Of a stretch of 5,066 nt of DNA, positions 1 through 4,960 are shown piece after piece. The stretch's first letter is position 1; each line of letters opens with the position of its first letter. The stretch comes from an uncultured Collinsella sp. (lineage in GTDB: Bacteria; Actinomycetota; Coriobacteriia; Coriobacteriales; Coriobacteriaceae). The stretch covers positions 1-5,066 of the forward strand of contig URZR01000137.1 of NCBI GenBank assembly GCA_900552425.1, read 5' to 3'. The notes below the pieces were generated by a model. That model searched no databases. It had not been told where the DNA came from and saw only the letters and a list, made by a program, of their open reading frames with translations. The position numbers and the translations under genes were made by a program.

Positions 1-14
1 CGTCTCGGCAATCT

Positions 15-27
15 GGGGCCCGTCCCC
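15..27. repeat. GC-rich short inverted repeat downstream of xerD
   Basis: The sequence GGGG-CCCGT-CCCC can form a 4-bp GC stem with a 5-base loop. It contains the octamer CCCGTCCC at 19-26, which recurs at 4924-4931 and, inverted, at 5052-5059. On the minus strand, the direction of xerD transcription, the stem is followed by AGATTG rather than a T run, so it is not a convincing intrinsic terminator. It may be the edge of an intergenic repeat cut by the window border. Confidence 0.25.
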
Positions 28-32
28 TTTAG

Positions 33-44
33 TATTTATAAATA
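33..44. other. 12-bp AT-only perfect palindrome after xerD
   Basis: TATTTATAAATA is its own reverse complement and lies 17 bases beyond the xerD stop codon. It is an AT island in GC-rich surroundings. It could be a -10-like element or protein site for whatever lies to the left, or chance. Nothing in the visible 61 bases decides between these, and no terminator for the pyrG-xerD transcript is visible. Confidence 0.3.
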
Positions 45-61
45 TGCAGGTCAGCGATGTG

Positions 62-1003
62 TTAACGATGCGCCAGCGGGTGCGCCGCCAGATAGACCTC
101 GGTCAGTTGCGTACGATCGACATGCGTGTAGACCTGCGTGGTCGATATATCGGCATGTCCCAAGATCTCCTGCAGCACACGGAGGTCTGCGCCGCCCGCA
201 AGCATATGGGTGGCAAAGGAGTGACGCAGCGTATGGGGATGGAGTCCCACCAGTCCCACCTGGTGCCCGTAGCGCTCACAGATGGCATGGATGCCCTGGC
301 GCGACAGACGGCGGCCGTTCTTATTTAAAAAGACCGCCGAGGTCTCGGTTCCGCGGGAATGGGCCGCCAAGCGAGAACGCCCCTCAGTTACATAGAGCGT
401 CAGAGCTCGCGCCGCGCTTCCCACCAGCGGGGACAGGCGTTCCTTTGAGCCCTTACCGCGAACGAGCACAAAGCCATCGTCGATATGGATATCGCCCACA
501 TCGAGCCCCACCAACTCGCTCACACGCAAACCGCATCCGTAGAGCACTTCCAAGATGGCATGGTCGCGCAAGCCCATCTCGCCCTCGGGGAAGTCTTGAT
601 CGAGCAGCGCCGAGACATCCTCCACCGATAGATACTCCGGCAAACGCTCAGCCTTTTTAGGCAGGCGCAACGCCGCCGTTGGATTTTGGGCCACAGCCCC
701 ATCGCGCACCAAAAAGGCATGCAGGCCCTTCACTGCCGCAAGCGCACGCTCCACCGAGGCATCGGAATAGCCCCCATCGCGACGGTCGGCGACAAAGCCC
801 TCCACGACCTGACGGGTCACCTCTTCAAAAGACACAATACCCGCCCGCTCCAGATAGGCGCAGTACGTCGTCAGGTCACGACGATAGGCCGCAATCGTGT
901 TGCGCGCCAAACCCCGCTCGACCGCGAGGTAATCGAGATACTCCCCCGCCGCCACGGCGAGCGACGAGGGAGTAGCTTCGGTATGTTCCTTATTCGCCGG
1001 CAC
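62..1003 (-). CDS. xerD: Site-specific tyrosine recombinase XerD
   Basis: XerD works with XerC at the chromosomal dif site to resolve chromosome dimers before cell division. The 313-residue product has the family length. An N-terminal SAM-like core-binding domain covers about residues 15-105 (a GLARNTIAAYRRDL helix near 31-44). The catalytic domain covers about 120-305. All six active-site residues are visible: R160 (CGLRVSEL), K184 (RGKGSKER), H257 and R260 (HTLRHSFATH), H283 (LGHADIS) and nucleophile Y292 (TQVYTHV). They sit 12-13 residues after the E. coli XerD equivalents, from memory. The GTG start at 1003 is two bases after the pyrG stop. Longer in-frame versions only run back over pyrG, and no ATG precedes the conserved domain. 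The Shine-Dalgarno is weak (GGA six bases upstream, inside the pyrG end), so translation is probably coupled to pyrG. XerC or an integrase are alternatives; the pyrG neighbour favours XerD. Confidence 0.93.
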   Translation of the reverse strand: MPANKEHTEATPSSLAVAAGEYLDYLAVERGLARNTIAAYRRDLTTYCAYLERAGIVSFEEVTRQVVEGFVADRRDGGYSDASVERALAAVKGLHAFLVRDGAVAQNPTAALRLPKKAERLPEYLSVEDVSALLDQDFPEGEMGLRDHAILEVLYGCGLRVSELVGLDVGDIHIDDGFVLVRGKGSKERLSPLVGSAARALTLYVTEGRSRLAAHSRGTETSAVFLNKNGRRLSRQGIHAICERYGHQVGLVGLHPHTLRHSFATHMLAGGADLRVLQEILGHADISTTQVYTHVDRTQLTEVYLAAHPLAHR

Positions 1004-1005
1004 CC

Positions 1006-2667
1006 TTAGTCCGTAGCGAGGTTCATGGGCGTCACCTGCAGGCGATCGACACCCTCGTGCTGACCGATCGAGGCACGCACGAACTCTCGGAACAGCGGCT
1101 GCGGGTTGGTCGGGCGGCTCTTGAACTCGGGGTGAGCCTGGGTTGCCACATACCACGGATGCACGTCGCGCGGCAGCTCGACCATCTCGACCAGGCGCTC
1201 GTCGGGCGACAAACCCGAGATAACCAAACCGGCGTCCTCGAGCTGGTCGCGGAAGGCGTTGTTGAACTCAAAGCGGTGACGGTGACGCTCGTAGACGAGT
1301 TCCTCGCCATATGCCTCGCGAGCAAGGGTATCGGCGGCGAGCTTGCACGGATAGGCGCCCAGGCGCATGGTGCCGCCCTTCTCGGTCACGTCCTCCTGCG
1401 AGCTCATCAGATCGATGACGCTATACGGACCGTCCGGATCAAACTCGGAGGAGCTGGCACCGGCAAGGCCAACGACATTGCGGGCGAACTCGCACACGGC
1501 GACCTGCATACCCAGGCAAATGCCCAGATACGGAATCTTGTGCTCACGGGCAAACTCGGCCGCGAGGATTTTGCCCTCCAGGGCGCGCTTGCCAAAGCCG
1601 CCGGGGACCAGGATGCCCGAGGCGTCGCCCAGAACCTCGGAGACATTCTGCTCGTCGAGGCTCTCGCCGTCGACCAGCTGGACGTCCACATGGCGATCGT
1701 AGAAGACGCCCGCATGGTGCAGGGCCTCGATAACCGACAGGTACGCATCGGGCAGCTGCGTGTACTTACCCACGACGGCGATCTTCACCTTGTCGGCGTG
1801 ATGGTTGGCGTGATTCTGTTTGCGCAGGAACTCGTTCCACTCGCTCATGTCGCGCTCACGCGGATCCAGACCCAGGCGCTCGCAAATGCGCAGGTCAAAG
1901 TCCTGCTCGGCAAGCAGCTGCGGAACATCGTAAATGCTCGCGCAGTCCTCGTTGGTAAAGACGCAATCGGTGTCGACATCGCAGAAGCTTGCGATCTTTC
2001 CGCGGATAGCGTCATCGATATGGTGATCGGAGCGCAGCACGATAATGTCGGGTTGGATGCCAAAGCTGCGGAGCTCCTTGACAGAATGCTGCGTGGGCTT
2101 GGTCTTGACCTCGTGGGCGGCGGCGATATAGGGAACGAGCGACACATGGATGTAGCAGACGTTCTCGGGGCCGGCCTCCTTGCGGTACTGGCGGATGGCC
2201 TCAACAAACGGCTGCGACTCGATGTCGCCGATCGTGCCGCCCAGCTCGGTGATGACTACATCGGAGCCGGTCTGCTCCTCGATGCGACGGAACTTGTCCT
2301 TAATGGCATTGGTGACGTGAGGAATCACCTGCACGGTACCGCCCAAAAAGTCGCCGCGACGCTCGCGGGCGATTAGGCTTTTGTAGATGGCACCGGTCGT
2401 AAAGTTGGAATCGCGGGTCAGGTTCTCATCAATAAAGCGCTCGTAATGACCCAGGTCCAGGTCGGACTCGTAACCGTCCTCGGTTACAAAGACCTCACCA
2501 TGCTGGAACGGGCTCATGGTACCGGGGTCGACGTTCAGATACGGGTCGGCCTTCTGCATCGTTACTTTGTAGCCACGCGACTTGAGCAGACGGCCCAGCG
2601 AGGCCGCGGTGATACCCTTGCCCAGGGACGAAACCACGCCACCGGTTACGAACACATGCTTGGTCAT
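1006..2667 (-). CDS. pyrG: CTP synthase (glutamine-hydrolysing)
   Basis: This enzyme converts UTP, ATP and glutamine to CTP, the last step of pyrimidine nucleotide synthesis, in the cytoplasm. The 553-residue product is full length for the family. The N-terminal synthetase domain (about 1-270) begins with the P-loop-like GGVVSSLGKG (residues 9-18). It carries KADPYLN (39-45), the metal-binding region DLDLGHYERF (D71) and ITELGGTIGDIE (E141). A class I glutamine amidotransferase domain (about 293-535) has the oxyanion motif VPGGFG, nucleophile C384 in GICLGMQ, and H512 and E514 in AHPEF. No key residue is missing. The C-terminus runs about 15 residues past the conserved core. The ATG at 2667 starts exactly at the conserved MTKHVFVTGG. 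A promoter, a folded leader and a DnaA box lie upstream, and xerD follows in the same transcript. Long open frames on the opposite strand are shadows. Confidence 0.98.
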   Translation of the reverse strand: MTKHVFVTGGVVSSLGKGITAASLGRLLKSRGYKVTMQKADPYLNVDPGTMSPFQHGEVFVTEDGYESDLDLGHYERFIDENLTRDSNFTTGAIYKSLIARERRGDFLGGTVQVIPHVTNAIKDKFRRIEEQTGSDVVITELGGTIGDIESQPFVEAIRQYRKEAGPENVCYIHVSLVPYIAAAHEVKTKPTQHSVKELRSFGIQPDIIVLRSDHHIDDAIRGKIASFCDVDTDCVFTNEDCASIYDVPQLLAEQDFDLRICERLGLDPRERDMSEWNEFLRKQNHANHHADKVKIAVVGKYTQLPDAYLSVIEALHHAGVFYDRHVDVQLVDGESLDEQNVSEVLGDASGILVPGGFGKRALEGKILAAEFAREHKIPYLGICLGMQVAVCEFARNVVGLAGASSSEFDPDGPYSVIDLMSSQEDVTEKGGTMRLGAYPCKLAADTLAREAYGEELVYERHRHRFEFNNAFRDQLEDAGLVISGLSPDERLVEMVELPRDVHPWYVATQAHPEFKSRPTNPQPLFREFVRASIGQHEGVDRLQVTPMNLATD

Positions 2668-2673
2668 ATTGAG

Positions 2674-2709
2674 TTACCTGCACTTCCCGTAGAAGTTGTT
2701 TATCCACAT
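2674..2709 (-). CDS. Possible 11-codon leader peptide upstream of pyrG
   Basis: An ATG at 2709 opens a short frame reading MWINNFYGKCR and stops with TAA at 2676-2674, six bases before the pyrG ATG. Its last sense codon (AGG) is the pyrG Shine-Dalgarno core, and its codons cover both leader hairpins. Only a poor ribosome site precedes it (GAAG about ten bases upstream), and the predicted transcript start is only about ten bases away. There is no run of codons for one amino acid as in classical attenuators. This may well be a chance frame; translation is unproven. Confidence 0.2.
   Translation of the reverse strand: MWINNFYGKCR
2677..2679 (-). promoter_or_regulatory. pyrG ribosome binding site (weak, AGG)
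   Basis: AGG in CAGGTAA lies nine bases before the pyrG ATG. It is a short Shine-Dalgarno core. A second purine run, GGGAAG at 2688-2683, is buried in the leader hairpin described separately. The core starts three bases after that hairpin, so leader folding could affect ribosome access. Confidence 0.55.
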
Positions 2710-2717
2710 CTTACGGG
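2682..2717 (-). promoter_or_regulatory. pyrG leader with two mutually exclusive hairpins
   Basis: In minus-strand RNA, CCCGTA (2717-2712) can pair with TACGGG (2691-2686) over a 20-base loop. Alternatively, ACTTC (2696-2692) can pair with GAAGT (2686-2682) over the 5-base loop TACGG. The two stems compete for the same bases, so only one can form at a time. The second ends three bases before the AGG ribosome site. Neither is followed by a U run, so any control would act on translation or RNA stability rather than termination. The pairing is visible in the sequence; a regulatory role is inference. Confidence 0.35.
2700..2708 (+). promoter_or_regulatory. Consensus DnaA box in the pyrG leader
   Basis: TTATCCACA on the plus strand is an exact match to the strong consensus DnaA box (TTATNCACA). 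It lies between the predicted pyrG promoter and the pyrG start, just downstream of the expected transcription start. Bound DnaA there would be positioned to interfere with, or otherwise modulate, pyrG-xerD transcription. I noticed no second exact copy in the window; the nearest look-alike, TTATCCAGG near 3424, misses two positions. A single box may also be chance or may simply titrate DnaA. Confidence 0.5.
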
Positions 2718-2725
2718 TCTTCATT

Positions 2726-2754
2726 GTAATACTCGCGCCGCGGACCGTTCGCAA
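2726..2754 (-). promoter_or_regulatory. Predicted sigma-A-type promoter for pyrG-xerD
   Basis: TTGCGA (2754-2749, four of six matches to TTGACA) and TATTAC (2731-2726, four of six to TATAAT) are separated by an ideal 17 bases. The expected transcript start, near 2719, gives a leader of roughly 50 bases. The site lies between the terminator of the upstream regulator gene and pyrG, where a promoter is required. The hexamers are imperfect, so the exact placement is uncertain. Confidence 0.5.
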
Positions 2755-2760
2755 TTTTTC

Positions 2761-2770
2761 TCGCATGCGA
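2761..2770. promoter_or_regulatory. 10-bp palindrome upstream of the pyrG -35, possible operator
   Basis: TCGCATGCGA is a perfect palindrome six bases upstream of the predicted -35 hexamer. Flanking GCAA (2751-2754) and TTGC (2771-2774) extend the dyad imperfectly. Its position suits a dimeric regulator. A 10-bp palindrome is expected a few times by chance in 5 kb, so this is suggestive only. Confidence 0.25.
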
Positions 2771-2788
2771 TTGCATTTCTCAATCTTG

Positions 2789-2821
2789 AAACAAAACGCC
2801 GCCCAGTTTCCCAAGCGGCGT
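2789..2821 (-). terminator. Intrinsic terminator of the winged-helix gene
   Basis: In minus-strand RNA, a 7-bp stem ACGCCGC/GCGGCGT (2821-2815 with 2802-2796) encloses a 12-base loop. It runs directly into TTTTGTTTC. It lies about 25 bases after the stop codon of the winged-helix gene. The T run is on the minus-strand side only. It separates that gene from the pyrG-xerD operon. Confidence 0.8.
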
Positions 2822-2845
2822 CGCTATGGCAAGGGTTACATGCTG

Positions 2846-3184
2846 CTATCGATCAGCAACCTCGCCCTCGAGCATTTCTTGAACGAGCATGCCGGTACGG
2901 ACACCCTCAAGATACCACTTGCCATGTTCGGTGAGGCAAATGCCATTTGCAAGCTGACCGCCGTCGTCGCTATAACGCGAGACGACAACAATCATGCCTT
3001 CGGAATCCAAGCGATCGATTGCGGCGCGGGCACGATACGGCGAAACCCCCACGCGCTCGGCAAGCGTTTTGCGCGAGAAACCATACGGCCCGCCATTGTC
3101 TTCGGTTTGCTGGTCGATCTCCATCAACACCAGCACCTCGACACGCTTCATATCGTTGACACTCGCACGACCCTTGCCCGCCAT
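2846..3184 (-). CDS. Small winged helix-turn-helix transcriptional regulator
   Basis: The product is a 112-residue soluble protein without signal peptide or membrane segment. A helix-turn-helix spans about residues 36-65 (FSRKTLAERVGVSPYRARAA, then IDRLDSEGMI). It is followed by a wing-like stretch (VVVSRYSDDGG, 66-76) and a C-terminal helical tail. This is the layout of small winged-helix DNA-binding proteins of the MarR/PadR/GntR-like fold; I cannot assign a named family or a target. No ligand-binding domain is present, so it probably acts as a dimeric repressor or activator on its own. The ATG at 3184 is chosen because GAGGAGG lies five bases upstream. An in-frame ATG at 3283 would add 33 low-complexity-looking residues across a folded leader and has no comparable ribosome site. 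It is bounded by terminators on both sides, so it is transcribed alone. Autoregulation or control of neighbouring pyrG are possible but unproven. Confidence 0.85.
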   Translation of the reverse strand: MAGKGRASVNDMKRVEVLVLMEIDQQTEDNGGPYGFSRKTLAERVGVSPYRARAAIDRLDSEGMIVVVSRYSDDGGQLANGICLTEHGKWYLEGVRTGMLVQEMLEGEVADR

Positions 3185-3189
3185 AGCAG

Positions 3190-3196
3190 CCTCCTC
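3190..3196 (-). promoter_or_regulatory. Strong Shine-Dalgarno fixing the regulator start
   Basis: GAGGAGG sits five bases before the ATG at 3184 and is close to perfect complementarity with the 16S rRNA 3' end. It is the best ribosome site in the window and decides the 112-residue start over the upstream ATG at 3283. Confidence 0.85.
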
Positions 3197-3203
3197 AAAC
3201 CGA

Positions 3204-3227
3204 GCACGGGCATCGCCTGCACCGTGC
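3204..3227 (-). promoter_or_regulatory. Leader hairpin just upstream of the regulator ribosome site
   Basis: In minus-strand RNA, GCACGG (3227-3222) pairs with CCGTGC (3209-3204). After a one-base bulge, GCA pairs with TGC around the loop GGCGA. The 9-bp stem ends seven bases before the Shine-Dalgarno. It lacks a U run, so it is not a terminator. It may shape translation or message stability. Confidence 0.35.
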
Positions 3228-3231
3228 ACGA

Positions 3232-3254
3232 CCGGCACACCCCACGATGGCCGG
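3232..3254 (-). promoter_or_regulatory. Second leader hairpin of the regulator gene
   Basis: CCGGC (3254-3250) and GCCGG (3236-3232) form a perfect 5-bp stem with a 13-base loop in minus-strand RNA, five bases before the preceding hairpin begins. Together they suggest that the roughly 110-base leader is structured. The individual stem is short and could be chance in GC-rich DNA. Confidence 0.2.
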
Positions 3255-3303
3255 CAACATCCATCATGCGGCATCCCCCGCAAAGGATGAAACAGTTAGC
3301 GTT

Positions 3304-3311
3304 ATTGTATA
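3304..3311 (-). promoter_or_regulatory. Candidate -10 element of the regulator gene
   Basis: TATACAAT on the minus strand resembles a -10 box and lies between the DUF1846 terminator and the winged-helix gene. No good -35 hexamer is found 16-18 bases upstream. It is the best candidate in a 250-base intergenic stretch that must hold a promoter, because a strong terminator precedes it. It implies a leader slightly over 110 bases. Confidence 0.35.
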
Positions 3312-3373
3312 CCGCGCAAATCGCTTATAGGCAGGTAAACGGGCTAATTTTAGGTTAAACGGTGGCTTTGTTG

Positions 3374-3414
3374 ATAAAAGGGGCACACCGAATGTATATC
3401 CGATGCGCCCCTTT
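3374..3414 (-). terminator. Strong intrinsic terminator of the DUF1846 gene
   Basis: In minus-strand RNA, bases 3414-3398 pair with 3393-3377 in a continuous 17-bp stem. It begins AAAGGGGC, closes on the 4-base loop ATAC and runs into TTTTAT. Three of the pairs are G-U wobbles. Read on the plus strand, the same positions are A-C mismatches, so the structure is built for minus-strand transcripts. It starts about 20 bases after the DUF1846 stop codon and isolates that gene from the regulator. Confidence 0.9.
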
Positions 3415-3433
3415 CAGACCAATTTATCCAGGT

Positions 3434-4915
3434 TTAGCGGTGGAAGAAACCGCGGCGCTCAAACTTGGGCTCGCAGCACACGTTGATACCCAGTTTGCGC
3501 AGTACCGTCTCGTCCGTCGGCGAGATAATCACGCTAAAGAAGGCATCGCAACCGCGCAGCTGCTCCAGGCCCGAAAGGACGCGAGCGGCCGTCTCACTCG
3601 TGGCCGAGGTGATCGACAGCGCCATAAGCGTCTCGTCGGTATGGAGGCGAGGGTTTTTGCTACCCAGGAAATGCGTCTTGAGCTTGCTGATGGGCTCAAT
3701 CGCCTCGTCGCTGATGACTTCGAGCTCTAGGTCCACGCCCGAGACATGCTTGAGAGCGTTCATGATCAGCGAGCTCGCGGCACCCAGGCGCGTTGAGGTC
3801 TTACCGGTCACCACAGAACCGTCCGGCATGACCATGGCACCCACGGGACCACCCGTCAGCTGCTCCCTGGTGAGGGCCGCCGAGCGCGCCGGTGAGTAGT
3901 TCTTATCGATGCCGGCTTTCTTCATAATAATCTTGAGACGGTCGACTTGCTCATCGCCCACGCCGGTACGGCGCACATTTTCGACCGCGGTAAAGTAGCG
4001 GCGGACGATCTCCATCTTGGAAGCGTCGCGGCAGGCATCGTCATCGGTGATGGCAAAGCCGACCATATTGACGCCCATGTCCGTAGGGCTCTGGTAGGGG
4101 CTCTTGCCCAGGATCTTTTCCATCAGGGCACGGACTACCGGGAAGGCCTCGACGTCGCGGTTGTAGTTGACCGTGGTCTTGTTGTAGGCCTCAAGGTGGA
4201 ACGAATCGATGATATTGGCGTCGTCGAGGTCAGCCGTGGCGGCCTCGTAGGCAATATTGACCGGATGCGTCAGAGGAAGATTCCAGACCGGGAAGGTCTC
4301 AAACTTGGCATAGCCGGCGGCGGTACCGTGCTTATGCTCGTGATACAGCTGCGAGAGGCAAGTGGCGAGCTTGCCCGAGCCGGGGCCGGGTGCCGTCACG
4401 ACAACGAGCGGACGCGTGGTCTCGACGAACTCGTTCTTGCCGTAGCCATCGTCGGACACGATCAGATCGACATCGTGCGGATACCCCTCGATGGGATAGT
4501 GCAGCTTGGCGGGAATACCGAGCGCGTTCAGGCGGTTGCGGAACACATCGGCAGCAGGCTGGCCGGCGTACTGGGTGATGACCACAGCCGCGACGGCAAA
4601 GCCGTTGCCGCGGAACAGGTCAACCAGGCGCAAAACGTCCTCGTCATAGGTAATGCCCAGGTCACCGCGAGCCTTGTTCTTCTCGATGTGGTTCGCGTTA
4701 ATGGCGATGATGACCTCGACGTCGTCGGCTATGCTCTTGAGCATGCGAAACTTGCTATCCGGCTCAAAACCCGGCAGCACGCGGCTCGCGTGATAGTCGT
4801 CAAACAGCTTGCCGCCAAACTCCAAATACAGCTTGCCGCCAAACTGCGAGATGCGCTCCTTAATGTGAGCAGCCTGCAGCTCGATATACTTCGCATTGTC
4901 GAAACCCTGGCGCAT
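3434..4915 (-). CDS. DUF1846 / UPF0371 family conserved protein
   Basis: This 493-residue product matches, by recall, the UPF0371 (DUF1846) family, which has about 490-500 residues and is found in many Firmicutes and Actinobacteria. Structures exist for the family, but to my knowledge no reaction is established. Recognisable blocks are LYLEFGGKL (29-37), HASRVLPGFEPD (42-53), VVITQYAGQPAADVFRNRL (111-129), a P-loop-like VTAPGPGSGKLATC (173-186), FPVWNLPLTHPVNIAYEAAT (208-227), and LGSKNPRLH near 417-425. The GxGSGK loop hints at nucleotide or phosphate binding; this is inference. No signal peptide or membrane span is visible, so it is likely cytoplasmic. The ATG at 4915 is preferred over 4939: GGGAG lies six bases upstream, and MRQGFDNAKY matches the usual family start. 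The upstream ATG has no ribosome site and lies about nine bases from the predicted transcript start. It has its own promoter and terminator, so it appears to be a single-gene unit. Confidence 0.93.
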   Translation of the reverse strand: MRQGFDNAKYIELQAAHIKERISQFGGKLYLEFGGKLFDDYHASRVLPGFEPDSKFRMLKSIADDVEVIIAINANHIEKNKARGDLGITYDEDVLRLVDLFRGNGFAVAAVVITQYAGQPAADVFRNRLNALGIPAKLHYPIEGYPHDVDLIVSDDGYGKNEFVETTRPLVVVTAPGPGSGKLATCLSQLYHEHKHGTAAGYAKFETFPVWNLPLTHPVNIAYEAATADLDDANIIDSFHLEAYNKTTVNYNRDVEAFPVVRALMEKILGKSPYQSPTDMGVNMVGFAITDDDACRDASKMEIVRRYFTAVENVRRTGVGDEQVDRLKIIMKKAGIDKNYSPARSAALTREQLTGGPVGAMVMPDGSVVTGKTSTRLGAASSLIMNALKHVSGVDLELEVISDEAIEPISKLKTHFLGSKNPRLHTDETLMALSITSATSETAARVLSGLEQLRGCDAFFSVIISPTDETVLRKLGINVCCEPKFERRGFFHR

Positions 4916-4921
4916 ATATGG

Positions 4922-4926
4922 CTCCC
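4922..4926 (-). promoter_or_regulatory. Ribosome binding site deciding the DUF1846 start
   Basis: GGGAG lies six bases before the ATG at 4915. The alternative in-frame ATG at 4939 has only AT-rich, non-complementary sequence before it. The site overlaps one copy of the recurring octamer (CCCGTCCC on the plus strand, 4924-4931). Confidence 0.65.
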
Positions 4927-4954
4927 GTCCCGTTTCCATTTAATGTTCTAGGCG

Positions 4955-4960
4955 ATTATA
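4955..4960 (-). promoter_or_regulatory. -10 box of the DUF1846 promoter
   Basis: TATAAT is an exact -10 consensus, with an expected transcript start near 4948 and a leader of roughly 33 bases to the ATG at 4915. The -35 is weak: 17 bases upstream lies GTATCG, and a better TTGGGT (4987-4982) is 21 bases away, too far for normal spacing. An activator may be needed, or the promoter may be moderate. Confidence 0.6.

Noticed and set aside
15..27. Terminator for the pyrG-xerD operon
   Set aside because: The stem is only four pairs, and the minus-strand downstream sequence is AGATTG without a T run. The true terminator, if any, is probably outside the window.
62..1003. XerD as the integrase of a mobile element
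   Set aside because: Its length, active-site spacing, clean coupling to pyrG and lack of att repeats or phage genes point to the housekeeping recombinase.
62..1156. 364-residue XerD starting inside pyrG
   Set aside because: The extra 51 residues simply read pyrG in another frame and do not look like XerD. The GTG at 1003 gives the normal family length.
1057..2376. 439-codon open frame on the plus strand opposite pyrG
   Set aside because: It lies wholly antisense to a full-length, motif-complete CTP synthase. Its product has the Val/Leu/Asp/Gly-rich, repetitive look of a mirrored GC-rich gene and no recognisable domain.
2668..2725. Bacillus-type CTP-sensing pyrG attenuator
   Set aside because: That mechanism needs a transcript beginning with a G run before C, and a leader terminator with a U tract. 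The predicted start here reads about GAAGACCC, and neither leader hairpin is followed by U residues.
2846..3283. 145-residue version of the winged-helix protein starting at 3283
   Set aside because: The added 33 residues cross folded leader sequence, and the start lacks a ribosome site. The ATG at 3184 has GAGGAGG five bases upstream.
3424..3432. Second DnaA box (TTATCCAGG)
   Set aside because: It mismatches the consensus at two of nine positions and lies just past the DUF1846 stop codon, with no nearby partner site.
3947..4951. 334-codon open frame on the plus strand opposite the DUF1846 gene
   Set aside because: It is fully antisense to a conserved family protein, has the same composition bias and matches no known domain, so it is a codon-phase shadow.
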